Positions 26,024 to 32,821 of a stretch of 56,032 nucleotides of DNA are shown here, in pieces; positions within the stretch are counted from its first letter, which is position 1; each line of letters starts with the position of its first letter. The DNA comes from Sulfurimonas sp. (GTDB lineage: Bacteria; Campylobacterota; Campylobacteria; Campylobacterales; Sulfurimonadaceae). The stretch spans positions 1-56,032 of the forward strand of contig NZ_JALOAA010000013.1 in assembly GCF_023229025.1 (NCBI RefSeq). Reading direction: 5' to 3'. The notes beneath the pieces are model-generated. The model was not told the DNA's origin. It worked only from the letters and a program-made list of their open reading frames with translations, and made no database searches. The translations under genes were made by a program, and so were the position numbers.

Positions 26024-26084
26024 CAAGATTTTGTGCGCTCTTCTAGGAGATATTAATGGCTGATGATCAGGAAAAAACCGAAGA
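26024..26084 (+). repeat. Upstream copy of the flhB 5' region (61-bp direct repeat)
   Basis: These 61 bp are repeated at 26165-26225 with a single mismatch (T26051 against C26192), at an offset of 141 bp. The repeat covers the end of an ORF (CGCTCTTCTAG), the Shine-Dalgarno AGGAGA, the ATG and the first flhB codons (MADDQEKTE). It is the mark of a local duplication. Confidence 0.95.
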
Positions 26085-26187
26085 GTATATCATTTTAAAC
26101 GAAAAAGAAACTCGTCTCTTTTTCTACGCTAAAGCCGCTGTGGCTACTAAAGTAAAATCTTTTTCAAGATTTTGTGCGCTCTTCTAG
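26056..26187 (+). CDS. 43-codon fusion ORF made from a duplicated flhB start
   Basis: The first nine codons are the flhB start (MADDQEKTE), with the same AGGAGA seven bases upstream. The frame then leaves flhB and continues for 34 residues (…ETRLFFYAKAAVATKVKSF…) to a TAG that lies in the repeat copy just before the true flhB. The non-flhB part looks like the C-terminal tail of a gene that once stood directly before flhB. It is probably a rearrangement remnant, possibly still translated and coupled to flhB, since its stop overlaps the flhB ribosome binding site. Confidence 0.5.
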   Translation: MADDQEKTEEYIILNEKETRLFFYAKAAVATKVKSFSRFCALF

Positions 26188-26225
26188 GAGACATTAATGG
26201 CTGATGATCAGGAAAAAACCGAAGA
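26165..26225 (+). repeat. Downstream copy of the repeat, including the true flhB start
   Basis: This is the second copy of the 61-bp repeat described at 26024-26084. It continues into the full flhB frame after MADDQEKTEE. Confidence 0.95.
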
Positions 26226-27255
26226 ACCCACGTCCAAAAAGATAGAGGACGCCAGAAAAGAGGGGAATGTCCCGAAATCTCAAGATGCTTCCGGGGTTAT
26301 GACACTTTTTATTGCTATTTTAGCCCTTTTGCTTCTTTTTCCATACATGAGTGCGCATATGCTCTATCTCTCAAAATATTATTTTTCGCTATTAGGAACA
26401 CCTCTTGATAGAGCTTTAATGATTGATATTGCAATTATAACAATTAGAGAGTTTCTTCTTATCGTTATGCCTCTTACGATTGCAGTTGCTATTACAGGTG
26501 TTGCAGCGGCATTTGCTCAATTTGGATTTCTTTTTACAACAAAAGCTATTATGCCGGATTTAAAAAAGATAGACCCTATAAAAGGGACAAAGAATCTCTT
26601 TTCAGTAAAAAAAATTATTGAAGGCATCAAGATAACCTTTAAATCCTTCACAACACTAGGCGTAGGTTTTGTTTTTTTCTTTCTTTTTATAGTTGAGCTT
26701 CCTACCGTAGCTCTTTTTGGATTGGGAGATCAGATGATATGGCTTAAAGATAAAGCCATAGTTATTGCATTTGTCATGCTTTTGATTATTTTTGTTTTTG
26801 CAATAATAGATATCGTAATTGTACGAAAACAGTACTTTGACGGGCTAAAGATGAGTAAACAAGAGGTTAAGGATGAGATGAAAAATATGGACGGAGATCC
26901 TTTGATTAAAGCAAAGATTCGTCAGATACAGATGCAGGCTTCAAAAAAAAGAATGATGTCGGAAGTCCCTAATGCAGATGTTGTCATAACAAACCCGACT
27001 CACTATGCAGTTGCCATAAAGTATGATGAGCAGAAGTCACATGCGCCTATTGTCGTGGCAAAAGGTATGGATAATATAGCGTTGCAGATTAAAAAAATTG
27101 CTAGAGAAAACGGTGTGCATATAGTTCAAAACCCTCCACTAGCAAGAAGTTTGTATGCTCAAGTAGAGTTAGACAAGCCGATACCAAGCGAGTTATTTGC
27201 AGCTGTAGCAGAAGTTCTTGCATATGTTTACAAAATGAATGCCCCAAAGCGTTAA
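26197..27255 (+). CDS. flhB: Flagellar export gate protein FlhB
   Basis: The product has 352 residues. The N-terminal signature EKTEEPTSKKIEDARKEGNV (about 6-25) precedes four membrane helices (about 35-50, 85-110, 150-175 and 187-208). The cytoplasmic autocleavage domain has N266-P-T-H. FlhB sits in the flagellar type III export gate and switches export from rod/hook to filament substrates. The 3' end has been replaced by the integrated element: codons after VYKMN now read APKR-stop, while the displaced tail at 32822-32848 reads VYKMN-KK-stop. The change affects only the last residues, so function is probably kept. Confidence 0.96.
   Translation: MADDQEKTEEPTSKKIEDARKEGNVPKSQDASGVMTLFIAILALLLLFPYMSAHMLYLSKYYFSLLGTPLDRALMIDIAIITIREFLLIVMPLTIAVAITGVAAAFAQFGFLFTTKAIMPDLKKIDPIKGTKNLFSVKKIIEGIKITFKSFTTLGVGFVFFFLFIVELPTVALFGLGDQMIWLKDKAIVIAFVMLLIIFVFAIIDIVIVRKQYFDGLKMSKQEVKDEMKNMDGDPLIKAKIRQIQMQASKKRMMSEVPNADVVITNPTHYAVAIKYDEQKSHAPIVVAKGMDNIALQIKKIARENGVHIVQNPPLARSLYAQVELDKPIPSELFAAVAEVLAYVYKMNAPKR
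27223..27240 (+). repeat. Left attachment core of the integrated element
   Basis: The 18-bp sequence TATGTTTACAAAATGAAT inside the flhB 3' end recurs exactly at 32822-32839, just beyond the integrase gene. The flanks differ on both sides (A against G before, G against A after). The two copies are 5599 bp apart and are read as the left and right ends of a site-specific insertion. Confidence 0.85.
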
Positions 27256-27470
27256 TTTTTCATACATATTTCAATAGAAACATCGATAAATACGGACTTC
27301 TATAAACAAAGTATTTATATAACATAAAATCACATTGAAAACTTCTTGAAGAAAATAGGTACAAAAATGGTGCAAAAAAAGTTCAATAAAAAATTATATC
27401 AAGATAACTACTTTTTAATACAAATATAATATAAAATAATTTTAATCATTCTAAAGAGGGTTTAATTTAT

Positions 27471-27533
27471 TTGAAAAAGTTAGAATACAGAAAATTTTGC
27501 AGTAGCTGTGGGAAGAAAATATTAATAATATAA
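27471..27533 (+). pseudogene. Possible remnant of a zinc-ribbon protein
   Basis: The 20-codon frame from TTG reads MKKLEYRKFCSSCGKKILII. The FCSSCGKKI part is the usual N-terminal knuckle of small zinc-ribbon proteins, where the second CxxC is missing here. AAAGAGGG lies 14 bp upstream. It may be a decayed gene start or chance. Confidence 0.25.
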
Positions 27534-27587
27534 ATGCAGAATTTTAATAATCAATGTGCATTGCAAAAAAACATTTTCTAATTACAG

Positions 27588-27593
27588 TATAAT
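27588..27593 (+). promoter_or_regulatory. Candidate -10 box of the first cargo gene
   Basis: TATAAT is preceded by TTGCAA at 27561 with a long 21-bp spacer. The start codon is 24 bp downstream and is preceded by AGGGGG at 27607-27612. Confidence 0.5.
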
Positions 27594-27616
27594 TTTATAT
27601 TAGTCTAGGGGGATGT

Positions 27617-28426
27617 ATGGAAGAAATAATAAAATCAATAAAAGCTTTTTTATACGATAGGGCGTCTAGTCCATTAATAGGTGCCTTAATTGTTTCCTGG
27701 TCATTTTGGAATTATAAAATGTTCTTTATACTGTTTTCAGATGAAAAGATAGAAAATAAGTTTTTATTGATTAATACTTTATTTGATAAAAATAATCCTA
27801 TAGAGTTTCTTGGACTTGCATTGCCATTTTCACTATCAATGCTATTGGATGGGGCTGTGTACCCTATATTATTAACAATATTTTATATCTATGTATATCC
27901 ATTTTTAGCTAAGCCCGTATATAAATATAATTTACAAGAACAATTGAAATTAATAAATTTAAAAAAAGAAAATGAAGGCAAAAAACTGCTTAATGTCGAA
28001 GAATCTAATCAAATTCAATTAGAGTTTTTAAATTTACAAGATAAATATGAAGAAGAAACAAAAAAATTAAGAAACAAACTTTCATCTTTACAGGCTTTAT
28101 TAAATGAACAAGAAAAAATACCAAGTTTAGACAATTACAAAAAACCAGTAAATGAGAAAAATATAAATAATGAAAGTTCAGATGAAAAATTAAATGAAGC
28201 AGAAACTCAAATTCTAAAATTATATATGAATAAAGGTGATTTAAGACTTTCAAAGAGAGAGATACTATCTCAAGTTTCAAAACATAATGATATCGCAGAA
28301 GTAGCTTTATCTTCTCTTAAAGACAAAGATTACATAAAAGCTTTCTATACAGCACCAACAACATACTCAATTACACAGAAAGGTAAAAAATATCTTATAA
28401 AAAATTTTCCTAAAGAATATACATAG
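27617..28426 (+). CDS. Cargo protein: two membrane helices, coiled coil, winged helix
   Basis: The product has 269 residues and its family is not recognised. Residues 1-18 form an amphipathic start (IKSIKAFLYDRASSP). Hydrophobic segments are at about 19-41 and 81-98, then a Lys/Glu-rich coiled coil at about 104-166, a low-complexity linker and a winged-helix-like domain at about 192-265 (LSKREILSQVSKHNDIAE, then YSITQKGKKYL). The last motif is the wing of PadR/MarR-type folds. This makes a membrane-anchored protein with a DNA- or protein-binding tail in the cytoplasm. The start is fixed by AGGGGG four bases upstream. As a free-standing cargo gene of a mobile element, a role in phage exclusion or host modulation is possible but unproven. 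Confidence 0.6.
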   Translation: MEEIIKSIKAFLYDRASSPLIGALIVSWSFWNYKMFFILFSDEKIENKFLLINTLFDKNNPIEFLGLALPFSLSMLLDGAVYPILLTIFYIYVYPFLAKPVYKYNLQEQLKLINLKKENEGKKLLNVEESNQIQLEFLNLQDKYEEETKKLRNKLSSLQALLNEQEKIPSLDNYKKPVNEKNINNESSDEKLNEAETQILKLYMNKGDLRLSKREILSQVSKHNDIAEVALSSLKDKDYIKAFYTAPTTYSITQKGKKYLIKNFPKEYT

Positions 28427-28466
28427 AACAATTAAATTTAAATTACCAATCAATTAAGTTTTTAGT

Positions 28467-28472
28467 TACAAT
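28467..28472 (+). promoter_or_regulatory. -10 box abutting the second cargo gene
   Basis: TACAAT ends 5 bp before the ATG at 28478, which places the expected transcription start at or next to the start codon. No ribosome binding site is seen, so a leaderless message is suggested. Confidence 0.4.
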
Positions 28473-28477
28473 ACATT

Positions 28478-29578
28478 ATGTTTAATGCTAATAAATTTTA
28501 TGAAGCAATTTTATATTTTATTGAAATTTTAATAAGTAGAAAGTTGTATAGTTTTGAATTATCAGTTGTATATCAACAAGCTCACACTATCTCAAAACAA
28601 GCATTCTATACAAATACAATAGATAAATATTTACAAAATCTCGAAACCAATTTAAAAAACACTCAATTACCTGAAGCAAAAGCCCAAAGAAGATACAAAA
28701 ACAGAATTACCAAAACAGAGTTTGACATAATCAAAAAACTTTATGACTTATATGATGTTGAGATTGTTGCCACAAATGACGAAAAACCATATTTTTACAA
28801 TCTTTTATATCTTATAGATAGTACTAATTGCATTAAATACATAAAAGAAGAGCAATTTAAATGTGCTGAGACTCAATATAATTATGATAACTATCTCTCA
28901 AAGACTCAGGCTCAAAAAGATAAAGCTAAGGCATTTGACAAACAGCATGATATTAATGAAGCTCAATTGCATAAGGAATTAATAAATACATATAAAGACC
29001 ATAAAATTAAAGGCTCTATGATAATTAAATCTTTACAGCATCCTATTTTAGAATTATTTGCAGAAGATGCTATGTATCATGTCCTCAAAAATAATCAAAA
29101 CTTCCAAAAGCAATTTTCTAAAGTAAACTTTACAGAACTAGAACTAATACAAGGCTTTACCCATCAAATTTCTTGGAACTATACGCATTGGAAGTATGAT
29201 GAGTATAAAGAGTATATAAAAAAGCATAATCAAGAAGCAAAAAAATATAATCCGAATAAAGAGAACCATCAAGATTATAAAAGACCGCTCTCACTTATCA
29301 AAAAACTAGATATTCAAAACCAAATTATAGAAATTATAAATGCTGTTTTTCACAATGAACCTATCAAGCAAATACGCTCTAGAAAAGAAAAACCAAATGT
29401 TTTAAAAGTTTATGACGAGATACATATACCTACTACTAAATCTGTTCACTCCTTAGAACAAGCTTTTTATTCACTTGTAAAAAATGAAATATTGCCAGAC
29501 TTTGGAATAACAGAACTTCCACTAACTGACAATCAGCTTTATCAAGCTTGTTGTTTTGCAAGACCATACTTGTATTGA
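28478..29578 (+). CDS. Cargo protein of unknown function
   Basis: The product has 366 residues and no recognised family. It is rich in Lys, Asn, Gln and Tyr and is mostly helical in character, with a hydrophobic N-terminal stretch (about 6-20) that is too broken for a sure membrane helix. A charged central region (about 125-175, KTQAQKDKAKAFDKQHD) may be coiled coil. A more ordered C-terminal part holds TKSVHSLEQAFYSLVKNEIL and ends CCFARPYLY. No catalytic motif could be named. The AT-rich composition matches the first cargo gene and differs from the host genes. It may form a pair with the upstream gene, 51 bp away. Confidence 0.6.
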   Translation: MFNANKFYEAILYFIEILISRKLYSFELSVVYQQAHTISKQAFYTNTIDKYLQNLETNLKNTQLPEAKAQRRYKNRITKTEFDIIKKLYDLYDVEIVATNDEKPYFYNLLYLIDSTNCIKYIKEEQFKCAETQYNYDNYLSKTQAQKDKAKAFDKQHDINEAQLHKELINTYKDHKIKGSMIIKSLQHPILELFAEDAMYHVLKNNQNFQKQFSKVNFTELELIQGFTHQISWNYTHWKYDEYKEYIKKHNQEAKKYNPNKENHQDYKRPLSLIKKLDIQNQIIEIINAVFHNEPIKQIRSRKEKPNVLKVYDEIHIPTTKSVHSLEQAFYSLVKNEILPDFGITELPLTDNQLYQACCFARPYLY

Positions 29579-29668
29579 TTTTTTCGTAAATATCCCCTAA
29601 AAATAAAGTCACTATTTGCAAATAATCTTCAAAAATTTCCTCTAAACTTTTCGTTATCAAATTTGAAA

Positions 29669-29682
29669 CTCACGCAAGTGAG
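29669..29682 (+). other. Short hairpin with GCAA tetraloop before the ssDNA-binding-like gene
   Basis: CTCAC-GCAA-GTGAG forms a 5-bp stem with a GNRA-type loop, 44 bp before the ATG at 29727. It could be an RNA structure in the leader or part of a protein-binding site. Confidence 0.4.
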
Positions 29683-29696
29683 ATGTACTTAATGCA

Positions 29697-29711
29697 TTGA
29701 GTTTAACTCAA
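29697..29711. promoter_or_regulatory. Palindrome directly upstream of the replication genes
   Basis: TTGAGTT-T-AACTCAA is a perfect 7-1-7 inverted repeat 15 bp before the start codon at 29727. The position suits an operator for a repressor controlling the ssb-rep-xis-int set. No dedicated repressor gene was recognised apart from the HTH protein at 31457. Confidence 0.45.
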
Positions 29712-29726
29712 CACAAAGGCTTTATT

Positions 29727-29981
29727 ATGATTGTCATAAAAGCAAAACTTTTCGGAGTTTATATTAGTTCAGATTTTACAAAAGAGGACGGAACTGTAGT
29801 TCAGGGTAAACCAAAGCTGCAGCTCTTAGGAGAAGTGACTTTAAAAAACGGAGAGAAAAAAAGTGAACTTTTGGATATCTCTATCCCAAAAGAGAAGCTA
29901 AATCTCTATAAGGACAAAATCGGCTCAACGGTTGAAGTAGAGGTCGGTGTCATTGGAAAGTGTAGTTACTACGGTATCTAA
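29727..29981 (+). CDS. Small ssDNA-binding-like protein of the element
   Basis: The start at 29727 has AAAGG seven bases upstream and is preferred over the TTG at 29697, which lies within the palindrome. The 84-residue product is a predicted small beta-barrel: IVIKAKLFGVYIS, then GKPKLQLLGEVTLKNGEKKS, then TVEVEVGVIGKCSYYGI. Size, fold pattern and position before a Rep_trans initiator match the ssDNA-binding proteins that partner rolling-circle initiators in filamentous phages (for example RstB before or after RstA in CTX phage). The function is inferred from context. Confidence 0.55.
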   Translation: MIVIKAKLFGVYISSDFTKEDGTVVQGKPKLQLLGEVTLKNGEKKSELLDISIPKEKLNLYKDKIGSTVEVEVGVIGKCSYYGI

Positions 29982-30003
29982 TTAAATAACTCGTTGTGAG
30001 AGG

Positions 30004-30094
30004 AGCTTATCATCGGCTTGTGATGCCTAAATCACAAGAGATGAAGAGCGACTCGAACGATGAGCTTTATATCCGAGTTCTTGGTAACACTCGG
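30004..30094 (+). other. Structured intergenic region, candidate nicking origin
   Basis: The 139-bp gap before rep is GC-richer than its surroundings and folds extensively. CTTGTGAT (30017-30024) pairs with ATCACAAG (30031-30038) around a 6-nt loop. TCATCG (30010-30015) pairs with CGATGA (30058-30063) to enclose it, continued by AGC/GCT. CCGAGT (30073-30078) pairs with ACTCGG (30089-30094) around the loop TCTTGGTAAC. Rolling-circle initiators and relaxases cut in such single-stranded loops beside their own gene, so this is a good candidate for the double-strand origin or oriT. Confidence 0.5.
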
Positions 30095-30120
30095 TTCTTA
30101 ACATATTTCAAGGTAATAAA

Positions 30121-31446
30121 ATGGAAGATAAAACTATAACTTCCGCTGATTTGCCTAAAGTGATTAGCGGAATAGATACCCTTTTCTACTTCTATGAGTC
30201 CAATGATTTATATGACGACTTCTTCTTAGATATATTAGACCAGTTGGAAGATAGCAAAGGAAGATTTGAAAAGCGTGAAATAGCTTATTCAAATAAGGAT
30301 TTAAAGATTGCAATAAGCAATCAAGTTTTTGAGTTTAACGGTAAGGCGCAGGGCTTCTACTGGTTTACGAATTTAGACAACTTCTTAAGTGTTGGATTTA
30401 AAGATAGTCTAACAAACAGAAGTTTAAATGATATACAAGTGCAGTTCAACGCTGTCGGTATATACACACTAGGCATCAAAGCACTTCTTAGATATACGGA
30501 TGATATATTTAAAGATGTAACAACTGGCTATAAGCCAGTCACTAGAGCTGATTTAAATATGTTTGTTCAGTCAAATATGTCATGGCTCGAAAAAGATATG
30601 TTTGTATCTCGTAAACGTCAATACACGACTCATCTAAAAGAGATTTCATCCAAGTACAGACTTCAAACGCTGTACATAGGAAAAGCACCTTTTTTACTTC
30701 GTTTGTATGATAAAAAAGAGGAGTTAAAAACATCTAAAAAAAGTGAGTTGATGTATGAGTATTTTTTAAATAACGGCTTTAACACACAAGATGACATCTT
30801 TAACATAGAGTTTGAGATGCATAGGAAGCATTTAAAGATGTATAACATTGATACGGTAGATGATTTACTGGGATATGCCCAAAAGCTCTTTAAAGAGTCT
30901 ATGGATGCAATCAGATTAGTAGATTTATCTACAATATCAGAGAACTCTATCAATTCGCAAAATAGATATAAAGCAGAGATTCATCCTCTATGGAAACACT
31001 TTAGCGACTCATACGAGCTAAAAGATTTTTTAGCACTTGATATGCCATTAGAGAGACTAAAGAGAAAAAACTACTCCTACACTATTGAAGATGCAATGAA
31101 AGAGCAAGTGTCTTTAGCTAGAAAAGCTTATGTCCATAATATCGTAGTTGATGAGCGGTTTTATGAAGAAGTGCTAGAAGCGTATCATAAAAGCAGAGAG
31201 CCTAAATATCTGATAACTAAATCCGCCAATATAGAAAAAGAGCTAGATGTAGTTTATGAAACAATATCAGAGCCTATAAATCTAAAAGAGCTAGATGATT
31301 TAGAGCTAGAGAAATATATCAAAATGATAGAAAATCTTATGACTGATCCTAACTCAGATTTAAAGGCTCTTATGAAAAAACATGAACTAGCATTTATAGA
31401 GTTAAAGTGCAGAGGCAAGTCTCTGTATCAAGAGTCTCTTTTTTAG
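30121..31446 (+). CDS. Rep_trans-type replication initiator / relaxase
   Basis: The product has 441 residues. Family-like blocks in order are TRADLNMF (141-148), TLYIGKAPFLLRLYDKKEE (183-201) and FNIEFEMHRKHLK (227-239), the usual R-x-D, T-x-Y-x-G…R-x-Y-D-K and E-x-E-x-R pattern of the Rep_trans/RstA group. These proteins nick one strand through a tyrosine and start rolling-circle replication of plasmids and filamentous phages, or act as MOB-T relaxases in integrative elements. An AAGG site lies 7 bp upstream. The hairpins at 30004-30094 are its likely target. Whether it mainly replicates or mobilizes the excised circle cannot be seen. Confidence 0.75.
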   Translation: MEDKTITSADLPKVISGIDTLFYFYESNDLYDDFFLDILDQLEDSKGRFEKREIAYSNKDLKIAISNQVFEFNGKAQGFYWFTNLDNFLSVGFKDSLTNRSLNDIQVQFNAVGIYTLGIKALLRYTDDIFKDVTTGYKPVTRADLNMFVQSNMSWLEKDMFVSRKRQYTTHLKEISSKYRLQTLYIGKAPFLLRLYDKKEELKTSKKSELMYEYFLNNGFNTQDDIFNIEFEMHRKHLKMYNIDTVDDLLGYAQKLFKESMDAIRLVDLSTISENSINSQNRYKAEIHPLWKHFSDSYELKDFLALDMPLERLKRKNYSYTIEDAMKEQVSLARKAYVHNIVVDERFYEEVLEAYHKSREPKYLITKSANIEKELDVVYETISEPINLKELDDLELEKYIKMIENLMTDPNSDLKALMKKHELAFIELKCRGKSLYQESLF

Positions 31447-31456
31447 GCGGTTGAGT

Positions 31457-31732
31457 ATGAATGTAAAAGCTTTTGAAAATTTGGAGTTAATACCCGAGTT
31501 GTTAAAAACCGTACAAGATTTAAAAACACTTGTAAATATCTTAAAGCCTGAGTTGAGCACTAAGCGAGGTGTAGCCATGTTTTTAGGGGTTACGGAGAGA
31601 ACTGTCAACAACTATATTTCAGAGGGTAGGCTTATTGACGGATACCACTTTAATAGAAAAAATGATAAAATATTAGTGTTTATAGAAGATGCCGTTATCG
31701 AGTTTAAGATAAACAGAGGTAAAGGTAGATGA
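31457..31732 (+). CDS. HTH protein, excisionase-like
   Basis: The ATG at 31457 is chosen because AGGCGG ends six bases before it; a TTG at 31451 would be too close. The 91-residue product has an N-terminal helix (LELIPELLKTVQDLKTLVNI) and a MerR/HTH_17-type winged helix (STKRGVAMFLGVTERTVNNY, then EGRLIDGYHF and an H/K-rich wing). Proteins of this type next to integrases are recombination directionality factors or regulators. Its stop overlaps the integrase ATG (ATGA), so the two are coupled. Confidence 0.7.
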   Translation: MNVKAFENLELIPELLKTVQDLKTLVNILKPELSTKRGVAMFLGVTERTVNNYISEGRLIDGYHFNRKNDKILVFIEDAVIEFKINRGKGR

Positions 31733-32802
31733 AAAAGTTACGGTTCAAAAATCGTGAGGGTGTATTGTATTTTGGTATCGGCGGAAAATTCAAAAGTTCC
31801 AAGATGAAAGATACTAAAATTAATAGAAATATCATCATTTCAAAACATAGAAATGGTGAGTTAGATGAAGAGCTTGGATTTAAAACAGACAAAAGCCCGA
31901 CTCTTCTCATGTTCCTTGACAAAGTACTACAAGAAAAAAGAGAAACTTTAAAAAAAAGTTCCATAGAGCATTATAGCAATTCTTATAGAAGAATTTCTGC
32001 TTATTTTGAGGATAAGGCAATCGAGAAGTTTAAGCCTATTGAGATTAAAGAGTTTCAAGATAAGCTCGCAAAAAAATATAGCCGTTCATTGATTAACAAT
32101 GCACGGACTCTCTTAAGAGAAGCCTTTGATTTGGCAGTTTTAAGCGAACTCATAAATGTGAATCCGGTCGTCTCGGTTAGACCTCCAAAATTTGTAAAAC
32201 CTAAAAAGAAACAAAATCCTTTCACGCTTGATGAGATTGATTTGATTTTGGAGAATTCTCAAGGCTTCATTAGGAATTTTTTTGGCATCTCTTTTTTCAC
32301 GGGTATGCGTGGCGGTGAAATTCTCGCTTTAAAATGGGATGACGTGGATTTTTACACGGACACCATCTCTGTTACCAAAACCGTATCTAGGGGAGTGATA
32401 AACTCTACCAAGACGCAAGCGGGAACTAGGGATATTGAGATGATACCTCAAGCAAGAAAGTTCTTTGAAGCACAGAGACTTGAGACGGGATTGCAAAATT
32501 CATTTGTTTTTTTACAGTCCGATATGAAATCATATCACGGAAGTAATGTCTTGTTCTACAAGTACTTTAAAAGGCTGATTGAAAAATTGGGTCTTGAAGA
32601 TAGGGCAATGCATAATACGAGACATACGTTTGCCAGCATTATGTTAAATCATGGAATTGAGCCTTTATGGGTTTCTGCTACGTTAGGACACAAGAGTCTG
32701 GATGTCACTTTAGGCGTTTATACCCATTACATGCCACGCAAAGAAAAGATGGTTATAGGCTTTTTAGAAAAGAGGTACAAAACAGGTACACACCACTCAT
32801 AA
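31729..32802 (+). CDS. int: Tyrosine recombinase (integrase) of the element
   Basis: The 357-residue product has an N-terminal arm-binding region (about 1-55), a SAM-like core-binding domain (about 58-150, SIEHYSNSYRRISAYF) and a catalytic domain with all active residues: R194 (FFTGMRGGEILALKW), K228 (TKTQAG), H295-N-T-R298 (HNTRHTFAS), H321 (LGHKSL) and Y331 (GVYTHY). It would cut within the 18-bp repeat at both ends of the element. The gene ends 19 bp before the right repeat, the usual arrangement next to the attachment site. Confidence 0.95.
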   Translation: MKKLRFKNREGVLYFGIGGKFKSSKMKDTKINRNIIISKHRNGELDEELGFKTDKSPTLLMFLDKVLQEKRETLKKSSIEHYSNSYRRISAYFEDKAIEKFKPIEIKEFQDKLAKKYSRSLINNARTLLREAFDLAVLSELINVNPVVSVRPPKFVKPKKKQNPFTLDEIDLILENSQGFIRNFFGISFFTGMRGGEILALKWDDVDFYTDTISVTKTVSRGVINSTKTQAGTRDIEMIPQARKFFEAQRLETGLQNSFVFLQSDMKSYHGSNVLFYKYFKRLIEKLGLEDRAMHNTRHTFASIMLNHGIEPLWVSATLGHKSLDVTLGVYTHYMPRKEKMVIGFLEKRYKTGTHHS

Positions 32803-32821
32803 GGTGCGTATTTAAGAGGTG

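Larger units (their letters stand above)
27256..27616. other. 361-bp AT-rich gap at the left end of the element
   Basis: It lies between the flhB stop and the first cargo gene. It contains no substantial ORF, several A/T runs, one tiny TTG-started frame (27471-27533) with a CxxC motif, and the promoter-like TATAAT at 27588-27593. No clear inverted repeats for recombinase arm binding were found by eye; GGTACAAAAATGG at 27358-27370 resembles GAGGTACAAAACAGG near the right end. Confidence 0.6.

Noticed and set aside
27613..27660. Alternative ATG four bases before the first cargo gene start
   Set aside because: It is in another frame that stops after a few codons.
29982..30070. Folded region before rep as a tRNA or tmRNA-like gene
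   Set aside because: No acceptor stem, T loop (TTCGA at the right place) or CCA; the stems are nested rather than cloverleaf.
32780..32821. CACACC…GGTGCGT hairpin after the integrase as a terminator
   Set aside because: The stem has a mismatch, a large loop and no following T run; evidence is too weak.
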